A stretch of DNA of 64,000 nt, taken from NCBI RefSeq assembly GCF_900232825.1, contig NZ_OCTP01000011.1, positions 310,001 to 374,000 on the forward strand. The letters are read 5' to 3'. The position numbers and the translations under genes were made by a program. Positions 7,236 to 14,377 of this stretch are shown in pieces; positions within the stretch are counted from its first letter, which is position 1; every line of letters begins with the position of its first letter. Below the pieces are notes generated by a model. It saw only the letters and a list, made by a program, of their open reading frames with translations, was not told where the DNA came from and did no database searches. This stretch comes from Anaerococcus sp. Marseille-P3625. GTDB lineage: Bacteria; Bacillota; Clostridia; Tissierellales; Peptoniphilaceae.

Positions 7236-7723
7236 AACGGAATCACCCCATTGTCAAACTCTTCAAAATCATCCCCAAAGAAATCATCGTTATTTTGCTC
7301 TGTATGCGTTTTATTTTCATTAGCCATATATTTATATGTCTTTTCGTTATTTTTCGCTCCCGCGTAATTCTGCGAAGAATTTGAGCTATTTAAGAACTCC
7401 ACCCTATCCGCAATAACCGTAGTGGTATAAACTTTCTTGCCTGTTTCCCTATCGTCATAAGATCCAGTTTCAATTCTCCCTTCAATTGCACACAAACTGC
7501 CCTTTTTTAGATATCTGCTAGCATTTTCTGCCTGCTTGCCCCAAACTACAACTTTTGGAAAATCAGCGGTAGGATAGGAATTAGCTTCCGCCTCCTCCCT
7601 TTTCTCCCTAGTCATCTGCCTATCACAAGCAAGTGTGAAATTTGCCACCGCTTTATTTGCCTGCGTATATCGTAAATCTATATCTCTAACCAATCTTCCG
7701 ATTAAGATCACCTTATTTAGCAT
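7232..7723 (-). CDS. ssb: Single-stranded DNA-binding protein, 163 aa
   Basis: N-terminal OB fold (LNKVILIGRLVRDIDLRYTQ, VANFTLACDR, FPKVVVWGKQAENASRYLKKG, ALEGR-like IEGRIETGSYDD), a low-complexity Asn-rich linker, and an acidic tip DDFEEFDNGVIPF of the kind that recruits partner proteins. Coats single strands during phage replication and RecT-type recombination. AGGAGTAGG precedes the ATG. It overlaps both neighbours. Confidence 0.95.
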   Translation of the reverse strand: MLNKVILIGRLVRDIDLRYTQANKAVANFTLACDRQMTREKREEAEANSYPTADFPKVVVWGKQAENASRYLKKGSLCAIEGRIETGSYDDRETGKKVYTTTVIADRVEFLNSSNSSQNYAGAKNNEKTYKYMANENKTHTEQNNDDFFGDDFEEFDNGVIPF

Positions 7724-8343
7724 AAATTCCTACTCCTATTTTCCAAATAAAAATTAACAACCGAATCAGCCTCTGCCCGAATTTCACAAATCTTTAAAAC
7801 TTCAATCCATTCGCCCTCGTGGTTTTCCTCAATAACCCAAAAGACTTTATCGCTCAATACATGCTTGACAACAAGCCTAGACTTGCTATCAATATTCCTA
7901 ACTAGATCAACTTCTTTGTTTTTATTATTCACTTTGCAATCATCAAGATTTATTAATTGGTCTATAAGCTTTTTGCATTCATTTTCTACGTATCTTTGGT
8001 TGCAATGTACAGGATTATCCCCTGCATGGTTACAATCAAAACCAAGTACATATCCATCTTCAAGATCCATAACCTCTAAATCCATAATTTTACTCAGATA
8101 ATCCGAAAAAGTTATTCCTCCATGAACTTCTATGTCGTACTCTTTTTCAAATTCTCCATAAAACTTATCAACTAATTCGTGGTCATCTGGTAAAATCACA
8201 TATCCGTTATACCAATCAGTCGACATAAGAGTTCCTTCTAACATTTCTCTAAAAATATTGTCGTATTCTTTATCTCGGTAAATGTGTTTTATAAAAAACA
8301 TATATCCCTTGTAAGTATCTACTCTAGCTAATTTATCAATCAT
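7717..8343 (-). CDS. Phage protein with HGG/GFDC motifs, longer paralog, 208 aa
   Basis: Shares NGYVILP, VHGGITFSD and YVLGFDCNHAGDNP with the protein at 6338-6868. The C-terminal 65 residues differ: SRLVVKHVLSDKVFWVIEE resembles a small beta-sheet binding domain. Function unknown. TTAGGAGAAATAA precedes the ATG. Two copies within 1.5 kb of one early operon argue for a duplicated phage function rather than chance. Confidence 0.75.
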   Translation of the reverse strand: MIDKLARVDTYKGYMFFIKHIYRDKEYDNIFREMLEGTLMSTDWYNGYVILPDDHELVDKFYGEFEKEYDIEVHGGITFSDYLSKIMDLEVMDLEDGYVLGFDCNHAGDNPVHCNQRYVENECKKLIDQLINLDDCKVNNKNKEVDLVRNIDSKSRLVVKHVLSDKVFWVIEENHEGEWIEVLKICEIRAEADSVVNFYLENRSRNLC

Positions 8344-9325
8344 TTATTTCTCCTAACTCCTTTTTGTTTTCCAACATCTTTTCAAATCTCTTTTTCCTTG
8401 CTACTTCTGCGTATGTTATCTGCTCCGAATTTACAGCTTGACCTGTATATGACTTGTCTAAGTAATTGCCCTCCATAACTTTCACAAAGTTATTAGGTCG
8501 GATAAACCAGTCAAAAGTAATTACAAAGTCATTAACATATCCTTTGAGAAAAGTACTGTCATCAATCGACTTAATTGTATCTAAAACCTTGTCTATTCCG
8601 TTTTCGTTAATCCTTGCTTTGGTCATCTTATATCTATCCGTACCAGCATTTAGGGACTGCATCTTAGGTATGTTTACATCAAGCTTATTCCAGGAATTAA
8701 TGATTTGACTCTTCCACGTATCGGTAGACGAATCGGGCAACGTATCGATATCTGTTTCATCTTGAGGATTGTTGAAATCATCACATTCTTCCGAATCGTT
8801 ACACGAATCGGTAGGCGAATAAGTATTAGTATAAGTATTAGTATAAGTATTAGTATAAGTATATATAGATTTCCTTTTCTCAATTTCATCTTCAAAAAGC
8901 TTCATAATCTTTTTATCGATATCTCTTTTTGATAATTGCCACCAACTTTTCATACTTTTGTAAACAACCATAATTAGATCAAGGCTATCTACTCCTTCAA
9001 GTGTTCTACTCGCCATTTCTTCTATAGGTTTTCCTCCACTATTTATTGTGTATTTTAACGAATGGTGTATTGCAATTTCTTGATTTTCATAATTATAAGA
9101 AATTTTTTTATACTTGTTCATAAATCTATCAACTAATGTTCTTATAGCTTCAGGACTATAACCAATTTCAAAAGCCATAAGCTTAATCGGTAACTTAAAA
9201 ATTCCTATCGCATTACCTCTCGGGCAAGTTAAGAGATACATCATAAACAATTTATCCTCGGGAGAAAACTCATCTATGATCTGTTCGTCATTCCAAAAAT
9301 CACGTTCAACAATTGTTTTGCTCAT
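8336..9325 (-). CDS. Phage replisome organizer / DnaD-like replication protein, 329 aa
   Basis: The N-terminus is the winged-helix domain of phage replisome organizers (FWNDEQIIDEFSPEDKLFMM, YLLTCP, then IGYSPEAIRTLVDRF). A low-complexity linker from about residue 150 contains three repeats of the tetrapeptide YTNT and then an acidic Asp/Ser stretch; the C-terminal 110 residues are helical, as in origin-binding or helicase-loading proteins. It probably binds the phage origin and loads the helicase. Neighbours are HNH, recT and ssb genes. AGAGGCAGGAT precedes the ATG. Confidence 0.8.
   Translation of the reverse strand: MSKTIVERDFWNDEQIIDEFSPEDKLFMMYLLTCPRGNAIGIFKLPIKLMAFEIGYSPEAIRTLVDRFMNKYKKISYNYENQEIAIHHSLKYTINSGGKPIEEMASRTLEGVDSLDLIMVVYKSMKSWWQLSKRDIDKKIMKLFEDEIEKRKSIYTYTNTYTNTYTNTYSPTDSCNDSEECDDFNNPQDETDIDTLPDSSTDTWKSQIINSWNKLDVNIPKMQSLNAGTDRYKMTKARINENGIDKVLDTIKSIDDSTFLKGYVNDFVITFDWFIRPNNFVKVMEGNYLDKSYTGQAVNSEQITYAEVARKKRFEKMLENKKELGEIND
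8821..8862. repeat. 12-bp tandem repeat inside the replication gene
   Basis: AAGTATTAGTAT occurs three times in direct succession (8821-8856), followed by a partial copy. In the gene it encodes the repeating YTNT linker. The length is a multiple of three, so copy-number change would lengthen the linker without shifting frame. Shorter imperfect repeats around CGAATCGGTAG lie just left of it. Confidence 0.9.
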
Positions 9326-10064
9326 ATCCTGCCTCTATCTCGATTATGTATTCCATAATCTCTTTAAATTCTGTCCAATTCTTAACCGTCTTTGCAACCT
9401 CGGTTAAGTAGTCTTTATCAATGTATTTAGATGCTCTTTTTAGATAATTAATTCCTACTGGTTTGTTATAATAATAAAGCCTATTGTTCAAGATTCCGCT
9501 TATATAATATAAATCTGTATCTATTGTGGTTTCTGGATTTGCTACATAATAAGCAATTCTTGGTATCATATCAAAGGCTTTATAAACATTTGGATACTGA
9601 ATTATTGATCTATCCATAGCTTCTAACAAGTCTTTTAGCTTATATTTCTTAACCCACTTTTTAACTTGCTTTTTCCCATGTTCCTTGACTCCATAGCCTG
9701 TTGCTTTTTCAAACTCTGCGCAAAGTATTTCTGCTACATCATCATCTAAACTTTTTAATTCTTCGCGCCATTCTAGCATCATGTCTATTTGATTTCGCTT
9801 TTCTTGTAATTCTTCTAGTTCTTTTTGTTGTTTTGTTACCATTGAATCATCTGATAATTTCCTATCTGATTTTCCTCTATTGCAATCTCTGCATGAAGTT
9901 ATTAAGTTCAGTAAATCATTAGTACCGCCTTTACTTACCGGATTTATATGGTCTACCTCCAAAATAACGTCTGGTGCTGTTTTTCCACAATATTGGCAAG
10001 TAAAAGAGTCCCTCTTAAAAACTTCAAACCTTAATTTCTTACTAATTGTTTTTCTATTTGCCAT
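9306..10064 (-). CDS. HNH endonuclease-domain phage protein, 252 aa
   Basis: The first 75 residues are an HNH nuclease with zinc ribbon: FKRDSFTCQYCGK, the catalytic His in LEVDHINPVSKGG, and CRDCNRGKSDR. A helical linker and a 150-residue helical C-terminus of unknown role follow. Such fused HNH proteins commonly sit just before DnaD-like genes in Firmicute phages; they may act in replication rather than as homing enzymes. It overlaps the replisome gene by 20 bases. Start ATG at 10064 follows a GAGGTGGTG stretch at longer than ideal distance. Confidence 0.8.
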   Translation of the reverse strand: MANRKTISKKLRFEVFKRDSFTCQYCGKTAPDVILEVDHINPVSKGGTNDLLNLITSCRDCNRGKSDRKLSDDSMVTKQQKELEELQEKRNQIDMMLEWREELKSLDDDVAEILCAEFEKATGYGVKEHGKKQVKKWVKKYKLKDLLEAMDRSIIQYPNVYKAFDMIPRIAYYVANPETTIDTDLYYISGILNNRLYYYNKPVGINYLKRASKYIDKDYLTEVAKTVKNWTEFKEIMEYIIEIEAGYEQNNC

Positions 10065-10124
10065 CTAGCACACCACCACCTCAATACGAAAATCATCATC
10101 TTTTTTACAAAAATTATTCATCAA

Positions 10125-11051
10125 TTATTCATTTTCACCAACTGGCACAAAGTCATCAGAAAAGAAATCATCTTCTAAAATTTCTCCCGTATCTTTGTCT
10201 ACTTTTTTACTCTTGCTATCGTCATCGGATACTTGCAAAGTCTTTGGATCTTTCGCCTTTTCTTCCTCGCTAACAACTTCATAGTCAATATCGTAAGTAA
10301 TTCCGCCAGTTTCTTTATCAAAAACTGAAGCTTTAAACACTTGATTGTCAAAGGCTATAGCTTGACCCAACTCTGGCTTATCGATAGCTTTAGGTGCGTA
10401 TTTTAAAACTTGTATCAAGCAAGATTTTTTCGCCATTGCATCAAAATTGCTTGTCCAAGGTCCAGAACTATATGACTTAGAAAATGTTCTTCCGTAGTTT
10501 TCCGCATCTTCCTTACTCATATAAAAGCTATCTCTGCCACCCTCTTTAGTTTCATAAACAGCGTAGTATCCTATAACCTCTCCGCTTTCTCCTCGAATAA
10601 CTGGCTTATGAACGATCTCACCTGTACCATAATCAATGGAAAACTTGTCATTATCGTGAACCTCTTTAGCAGTAATTCTTTTAAATTGACCCGTATTGTG
10701 TGCTAACTTTAAAAGTCCTTGATAGCCGATTTGAAAATTAACCGTTGTGATACCTGTTTTTTTATTTTCGTAAGGGATAAGATAAGCCTCCCCAAGTGGA
10801 GTATTAAACTCAAGCCCCAATTGTGCGGAGTTCATAACCGCTGCAATAAGAGATTGAGGGCTACAAGCTAGTAGCTTCGGATTGCTATTTATAGCAGTTA
10901 ATGATGTTCTTATAAACTTTTCAGTTGGTAAATATTGAGGTAAAGCATTCTTGATCTCGCCTTTCATACTCATTAGTAAATTTCTTACATTGTCCTGTGG
11001 TGCTGGTTTACCATTTGTCTTTTTGCTTAATGCTTGTTTTGCGTTAGTCAT
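10125..11051 (-). CDS. recT: RecT single-strand annealing protein, 308 aa
   Basis: Typical RecT: N-terminal NVRNLLMSMKGEIKNALP, LTAINSNPKLLACSPQSL, the core NSAQLGLEFNTPLGEAYLIP, and VNFQIGYQGLLKLAHNTGQ. Anneals complementary strands at ends made by the exonuclease encoded two genes upstream. The acidic C-terminus (DDFFSDDF) resembles an SSB tip. AGGAGGATTAC precedes the ATG. The partner exonuclease is split, which matters for whether the pair works. Confidence 0.95.
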   Translation of the reverse strand: MTNAKQALSKKTNGKPAPQDNVRNLLMSMKGEIKNALPQYLPTEKFIRTSLTAINSNPKLLACSPQSLIAAVMNSAQLGLEFNTPLGEAYLIPYENKKTGITTVNFQIGYQGLLKLAHNTGQFKRITAKEVHDNDKFSIDYGTGEIVHKPVIRGESGEVIGYYAVYETKEGGRDSFYMSKEDAENYGRTFSKSYSSGPWTSNFDAMAKKSCLIQVLKYAPKAIDKPELGQAIAFDNQVFKASVFDKETGGITYDIDYEVVSEEEKAKDPKTLQVSDDDSKSKKVDKDTGEILEDDFFSDDFVPVGENE

Positions 11052-11060
11052 GTAATCCTC

Positions 11061-11300
11061 CTATAAACCCTCGTTTTGTTCTTCTAATACTGATATTTTT
11101 TTCTCGAGTTTTTCTGTCATTTGATAGTATTTGTCCCTTTGTTCTCTAGCTAAATCTAACTGCCCTAAAATCTCATGTTGTTTATTTATGAGCTGAGCCT
11201 TTTCAACTCTCAGCCTAGTAATTTCACTTTTTAATGTCTCAATATAATCTTTTGTTATGTCACTTAAAACATCAGCATAATTTTTGTTTCTATTACTCAC
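11061..11300 (-). CDS. Coiled-coil phage protein, 79 aa, GTG start
   Basis: Almost wholly helical with heptad-like Leu spacing (YIETLKSEITRLRVEKAQL, then a second helix to KKISVLEEQ). AAGGAG lies seven bases before the GTG. It lies between the exonuclease C-terminal piece and recT, so a role as a recombination accessory is possible but unproven. Confidence 0.7.
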   Translation of the reverse strand: MSNRNKNYADVLSDITKDYIETLKSEITRLRVEKAQLINKQHEILGQLDLAREQRDKYYQMTEKLEKKISVLEEQNEGL

Positions 11301-11706
11301 TTACAATCTCCTTAATAAAAAATCTTCTGCTTTCACTTTCTTTTCCATACTTGTCATAAATTTCTGGTGCTTCTTTTTTTATCCTCTTAGTATCAAGCCT
11401 TACAGAAATTGACGGCTTGTAACTTACAGTAAAATAACTTGTTTCTCCGTAATTATTATCAGCAAGCTGGATCTTCAAATCTTGCTCGAATTTTCTATTC
11501 CTATCTTCCAAATCTTTGATCAAATCTTTATTTGCCTTGTATATTTCATAAGAATTTACATCAACATCTAGCTTTATACTATCCTCAATACCACCCTTAA
11601 ATCGTGCCTTTAAAGCATCATCAAAAGCTACTGACCCATCAGGATCTGGCATTAGGTCTTTTTCTACATACTCAGTCCAAAACTCAATTTCCTTATCCCT
11701 AAGCAT
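11293..11706 (-). CDS. C-terminal part of a YqaJ-type exonuclease, separated by an in-frame stop, 137 aa
   Basis: It continues the frame of the gene at 11722-12234 after a single TAA and four codons. The content matches the C-terminal part of YqaJ-family exonucleases: EIEFWTEYVEKDLMPDPDGS, a helical segment, and a final KKEAPEIYDKYGKESESRRF. None of the nuclease residues lie here. Its own ATG has AAGGTG 11 bases upstream, so separate expression is possible, as is stop readthrough. Confidence 0.7.
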   Translation of the reverse strand: MLRDKEIEFWTEYVEKDLMPDPDGSVAFDDALKARFKGGIEDSIKLDVDVNSYEIYKANKDLIKDLEDRNRKFEQDLKIQLADNNYGETSYFTVSYKPSISVRLDTKRIKKEAPEIYDKYGKESESRRFFIKEIVSE

Positions 11707-11721
11707 CTTTATAGTTTCACC

Positions 11722-12234
11722 TTACCAATCAATCTCACGGATAACAAATTCACTACCAAATGCCAAACAAGCCAAATAACACTTTTTAGCACCAGTCACA
11801 CTCATATAATGCAAGCATTGAAGCTCGTACTCTATTGGAATTGCTCCATCTTCCCACTTATATCGGTTATAAGGGCTGGTAGTTTTACACTCAAGGATTG
11901 CATCTTCTCCCACTACTCTTCTGTCAATATCAGCAATCAGAAAAGGATAATCCACATCGCACATCATAAAATTATCACGACGCACTTTTTTACCAGTCGC
12001 CTCAGTAAATCTTCCAGCAACATAATCTTCAAAATCTCGCCCTTGTCTTAAAGCCTCCGATTCATTATCGGAAATCTCAACCTTTGACGTCTTTTCCAAA
12101 AATAGCTGTGCTTGACTTTTCCAATGTGACAAACCACACGCAGCCGCCCCATCAGAACCGCCAATCCCTAATTGTCTAAGCTTTAGCCAATCCTCCCTGC
12201 TAAGCTTTGCAACATTAGCAATAGCATTAGTCAT
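11722..12234 (-). CDS. YqaJ/lambda-exonuclease-type recombinase, N-terminal catalytic part, 170 aa
   Basis: All recognisable catalytic elements are present: LRQLGIGGSDGAAACGLS near residue 20, PFLIADIDRRV near 105 with the metal-binding Asp, ILECKTTSP near 118 with the ExK pair, and YELQCLHYM near 143. These enzymes degrade one strand of duplex DNA to feed RecT. Relatives are roughly twice this length; here the frame hits a TAA after FVIREIDW and resumes as the next gene. Either a nonsense mutation or a two-piece enzyme. GAGGG precedes the ATG, which overlaps the upstream gene. Confidence 0.8.
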   Translation of the reverse strand: MTNAIANVAKLSREDWLKLRQLGIGGSDGAAACGLSHWKSQAQLFLEKTSKVEISDNESEALRQGRDFEDYVAGRFTEATGKKVRRDNFMMCDVDYPFLIADIDRRVVGEDAILECKTTSPYNRYKWEDGAIPIEYELQCLHYMSVTGAKKCYLACLAFGSEFVIREIDW

Positions 12235-12500
12235 AGCAAGCCCTCCTCATACTGTAAATTAAGAAGTCTATCATCTTCCACATCTTGACAATAAAGCATA
12301 TCGCAATACTCTTGGTCTTCATCATCAAGCTTTCCAATCTTTATGTTGTTGATCTCAACTTCTTCATTGATCTTGTTTGCCTTAAACATATACTGCAAAA
12401 CTGCCTCATGCTCGCTCTCAGAAAAGTCTTCAACAAACTCCTTATATGGGATATCCACCTCATAATCTTTATAAATACACTTTGTAAAAGTTACTCTCAT
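12231..12500 (-). CDS. Hypothetical phage protein, 89 aa
   Basis: Function not recognised. Acidic, soluble; contains DIPYKEFVEDFSESEHEAV and an acidic C-terminus. AGGAGAGAGT precedes the ATG, and it overlaps the exonuclease start by four bases, so the two are coupled. Confidence 0.65.
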   Translation of the reverse strand: MRVTFTKCIYKDYEVDIPYKEFVEDFSESEHEAVLQYMFKANKINEEVEINNIKIGKLDDEDQEYCDMLYCQDVEDDRLLNLQYEEGLL

Positions 12501-12508
12501 ACTCTCTC

Positions 12509-12691
12509 CTACTTATCTAAATAATTTTTCAACTTAAAACGCCTTTTAATCTCTAATTTAAGCAATAAAATCTTATCTTCCCTATCCTTTAAATCCTTAT
12601 TACTAGTCAAACACTCAAGTAGAGTAGTAAGACCATCATCAGAAATAGTCATAATCTTTCTTCTAAACTCATCAAAATCGTAGCAATTCAC
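12509..12691 (-). CDS. Small helical phage protein, 60 aa, GTG start
   Basis: Function not recognised. Starts with a GTG after AAAGGATATTTAAA. Helical, with a basic C-terminus (KLEIKRRFKLKNYLDK). It is separated from the next upstream gene by an 85-base gap that holds an inverted repeat. Confidence 0.6.
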   Translation of the reverse strand: MNCYDFDEFRRKIMTISDDGLTTLLECLTSNKDLKDREDKILLLKLEIKRRFKLKNYLDK

Positions 12692-12740
12692 TTTAAATAT
12701 CCTTTACAAATGGTATAGTAATAGAGAATATTTTTTGTTC

Positions 12741-12778
12741 AATCTCGCTAAATTCCTACATTCAAGCGAGATTTTTTT
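12741..12778 (+). terminator. Terminator-like hairpin facing against the operon
   Basis: AATCTCGC (12741-12748) pairs perfectly with GCGAGATT (12766-12773), followed on the + strand by a run of seven T. On the - strand, the direction of all surrounding genes, there is no T-run. It could end antisense transcription entering the early operon, or act as a processing or regulatory stem for the operon mRNA. Confidence 0.6.
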
Positions 12779-12965
12779 ATGCCAAGCACTCATCATAGAT
12801 CTCACAAACTTTTTTAAAATTTTCTTTTCTTCCTCTAAGGTTCATTTTTCTGATCTCTTCACTTCTATAAAAATTCTCCCTTGCCTCCTTTTGCTTTCTT
12901 TCTTCTCTCAAAACTCTTCTTTTATCCAAACTTGCAAATAATTCGTTAATTCTAATACTCATCAT
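12777..12965 (-). CDS. Small basic helical phage protein, 62 aa
   Basis: Function not recognised. Highly charged single helix (LDKRRVLREERKQKEARENF). AAGGGAGG lies five bases before the ATG. It follows the 53-aa gene directly. Confidence 0.65.
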   Translation of the reverse strand: MMSIRINELFASLDKRRVLREERKQKEARENFYRSEEIRKMNLRGRKENFKKVCEIYDECLA

Positions 12966-12976
12966 AAATTCCTCCC

Positions 12977-13138
12977 TTACTCATCTTTAGAAAATATATA
13001 AATTTTATCAGCTTCATTATCAGCAAATAAACCTTTTATTTCTACCACATAATCTGCTCCATCAACTCTTATAAGACTTTCTATTTCCTCATCTTCATCG
13101 TAAATGTCTAATAAGTTTTTTAGATCCTTTATTTTCAT
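12977..13138 (-). CDS. Small acidic phage protein of the MKVKD family, 53 aa
   Basis: Opens MKIKDLKNLLDIYDEDEEI, like the genes at 5180-5374 and 5378-5542. GGGGGTG precedes the ATG, which overlaps the upstream 22-aa gene as ATGA. Function unknown. Confidence 0.7.
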   Translation of the reverse strand: MKIKDLKNLLDIYDEDEEIESLIRVDGADYVVEIKGLFADNEADKIYIFSKDE

Positions 13139-13203
13139 ATTTGCACCCCCATATCTTTTCTGATACGGTCACCTATCTTTACTTTTTCAATATCAATTAG
13201 CAT
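13135..13203 (-). CDS. 22-aa phage peptide
   Basis: A tiny ORF opening MLIDIEKVKIGDRIRKD, with a perfect AGGAGG four bases before the ATG and an ATGA overlap with the next gene. The sequence resembles the start of a larger protein, so it is either a genuine peptide that couples translation or a truncated remnant. Confidence 0.6.
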   Translation of the reverse strand: MLIDIEKVKIGDRIRKDMGVQI

Positions 13204-13211
13204 TTATCCTC

Positions 13212-13409
13212 CTAAGCTCTCTTACTATCTAAAAACTCTATAATATCTTCTTTCTTGTAATATTTTGACTCTCGATTTAAAAAACAAATTTTAAGACCAT
13301 CTTTCTCCCAATTATCTACAGTCCTTGTAGAGATTTGAAAATAATTTTTCATATCGCTTAAAGTCATGTAGTCTTTTAAAACAGTCAACCTTTCTTCCAC
13401 TTTTTCCAT
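13212..13409 (-). CDS. Excisionase-like helix-turn-helix protein, 65 aa
   Basis: A MerR/excisionase-type winged helix: MTLSDMKNYFQISTRTVDNW followed by KICFLNRESKYYKKEDIIEFL, in which the recognition helix and wing are easy to see. It may help excision or act as an early regulator. TTAGGAGAAAAA precedes the ATG. It is the second gene of the leftward early operon. Confidence 0.75.
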   Translation of the reverse strand: MEKVEERLTVLKDYMTLSDMKNYFQISTRTVDNWEKDGLKICFLNRESKYYKKEDIIEFLDSKRA

Positions 13410-13422
13410 TTTTTCTCCTAAT

Positions 13423-13620
13423 TTAATCTTCGTAAAGTTCCCACCAATTAAACTTGAAATACTTACCTAATTTTTTTGCGTGCCTAACAGGCAATTCCAC
13501 TTGTCCATACTCATACTTTTGATACATATTAGCACTAGTTCCTAAAATCTCTCCTATTTCTTTTTGAGTCTTCTTATTTTTCAACCTCAAATCTCTTATT
13601 CTACTATATGTAGTATTCAT
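13423..13620 (-). CDS. Cro-like XRE helix-turn-helix repressor, 65 aa
   Basis: A minimal XRE domain: IRDLRLKNKKTQKEIGEILG, then the recognition helix TSANMYQKYEYGQVELPVRH. It is first in the leftward operon and divergent from the DUF1883 gene. Two copies of CTATATGTRGTAT, one inside its first codons and one over the divergent promoter, are probable operators, so it likely represses both sides. GGGGG precedes the ATG at nine bases. Confidence 0.8.
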   Translation of the reverse strand: MNTTYSRIRDLRLKNKKTQKEIGEILGTSANMYQKYEYGQVELPVRHAKKLGKYFKFNWWELYED

Positions 13621-13649
13621 TTTATATAACCCCCTATATGTGGTATAAT
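13604..13649. promoter_or_regulatory. Divergent control region with two 13-bp operator-like repeats
   Basis: CTATATGTAGTAT (13604-13616) and CTATATGTGGTAT (13634-13646) are direct repeats 30 bp apart, about three helical turns. The second overlaps a TGG-extended -10 box TATAAT at 13644-13649 that would drive the + strand gene. The first overlaps the start of the Cro-like gene. The pattern fits cooperative binding of that repressor. Confidence 0.65.
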
Positions 13650-13675
13650 ATATAAAAATGAAGAAAGGAGGCCTT

Positions 13676-13912
13676 ATGGTAAAAATTCCTTACTGCGATA
13701 GCAATGGTATTCTAACAGCAGAGGTAATACTTAAAAACCAATCCAATGTGTTTTTACTTGATCAGACCAACTACAATAGATACAAACAAGGTCAATCATT
13801 TAATTACTATGGCGGCTATTATAAGCAAAACCCTGTAAGGATAACAGTTAAGGGTACAAAGCGCTGGTATTTAATCGTTGAGAATAGTGCCTGCAGCTAT
13901 AGATTTATCTGA
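13676..13912 (+). CDS. DUF1883 domain protein, 78 aa
   Basis: Recognised as DUF1883 from SNVFLLDQTNYNRYKQGQ, the aromatic core YYGGYYKQNPVRITV and WYLIVENS. Function unknown; the domain is a small beta-barrel. An ATG at 13658 lies almost at the predicted transcription start; AAGGAGG before 13676 supports this later start. It stands alone on the + strand among leftward genes, under a promoter overlapped by the operator repeats, so it may be expressed in the lysogen or very early. Confidence 0.75.
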   Translation: MVKIPYCDSNGILTAEVILKNQSNVFLLDQTNYNRYKQGQSFNYYGGYYKQNPVRITVKGTKRWYLIVENSACSYRFI

Positions 13913-14089
13913 TATGAATTGGATGTAGATTTCTACATCCTTTTTATTTACCTCGAGATTCTCTTCTAAAAAGACTCTCACATCCTCAACAAGGTCATCC
14001 AAATTCTTAAAAGTCATATTATAATTTGACATAATCTCTAAAATTTCTTTAAAGGCTTTATTCTCTTCATTTTTTGACATAATTTTCAT
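13871..14089 (-). CDS. Small acidic phage protein, 72 aa
   Basis: Function not recognised. AAGGA precedes the ATG and overlaps the stop of the upstream gene. Its last codons run antisense through the terminator and the end of the DUF1883 gene, a 42-base tail-to-tail overlap. Helical, with LDDLVEDVRVFLEENLEV. Confidence 0.6.
   Translation of the reverse strand: MKIMSKNEENKAFKEILEIMSNYNMTFKNLDDLVEDVRVFLEENLEVNKKDVEIYIQFISDKSIAAGTILND
13921..13945 (+). terminator. Intrinsic terminator of the DUF1883 gene
   Basis: GGATGTAGA pairs with TCTACATCC (13921-13940), followed by TTTTT. It lies eight bases past the stop codon. Confidence 0.8.
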
Positions 14090-14098
14090 AATTTTTCC

Positions 14099-14368
14099 TT
14101 ATCTTTGTGTGATTAATTTTTCTATTGTTTTTGTAATAAGATCTATATGATCCGAAGAAAGTTTTTCTTGTTTGATATCAATATTTACAGAATGATTTGA
14201 ACATGAATAAATTCTATTAAGTATTTCTTCAATATCAGAGTCGTTCAAAATTATTTGATCGGCTCTTTTTCTTTCTTGATAATCTACACACTTGTTTAGT
14301 TCTTCCCACTCCAATTTGCTAAATTTTCTTCTGAATTTTAAAAATTCTTTTACATCAGATAATTTCAT
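14099..14368 (-). CDS. Hypothetical phage protein, 89 aa
   Basis: Function not recognised. Basic N-terminal helix (VKEFLKFRRKFSKLEWEEL) and an amphipathic C-terminus. GGAGGGAAAT precedes the ATG. It belongs to a short leftward gene set (14698 to 13871) between the two divergent switch regions. Confidence 0.65.
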   Translation of the reverse strand: MKLSDVKEFLKFRRKFSKLEWEELNKCVDYQERKRADQIILNDSDIEEILNRIYSCSNHSVNIDIKQEKLSSDHIDLITKTIEKLITQR

Positions 14369-14377
14369 ATTTCCCTC

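Noticed and set aside
8674-8932. Ile- and Leu-repeat ORFs on both strands over the 12-bp tandem repeat
   Set aside because: They are alternative frames of the YTNT repeat in the replication gene. The low-complexity product is caused by the repeat, not by a real gene.
10065-10124. 18-codon ORF between recT and the HNH gene
   Set aside because: No Shine-Dalgarno site and no features; the gap is short enough to be a simple spacer.
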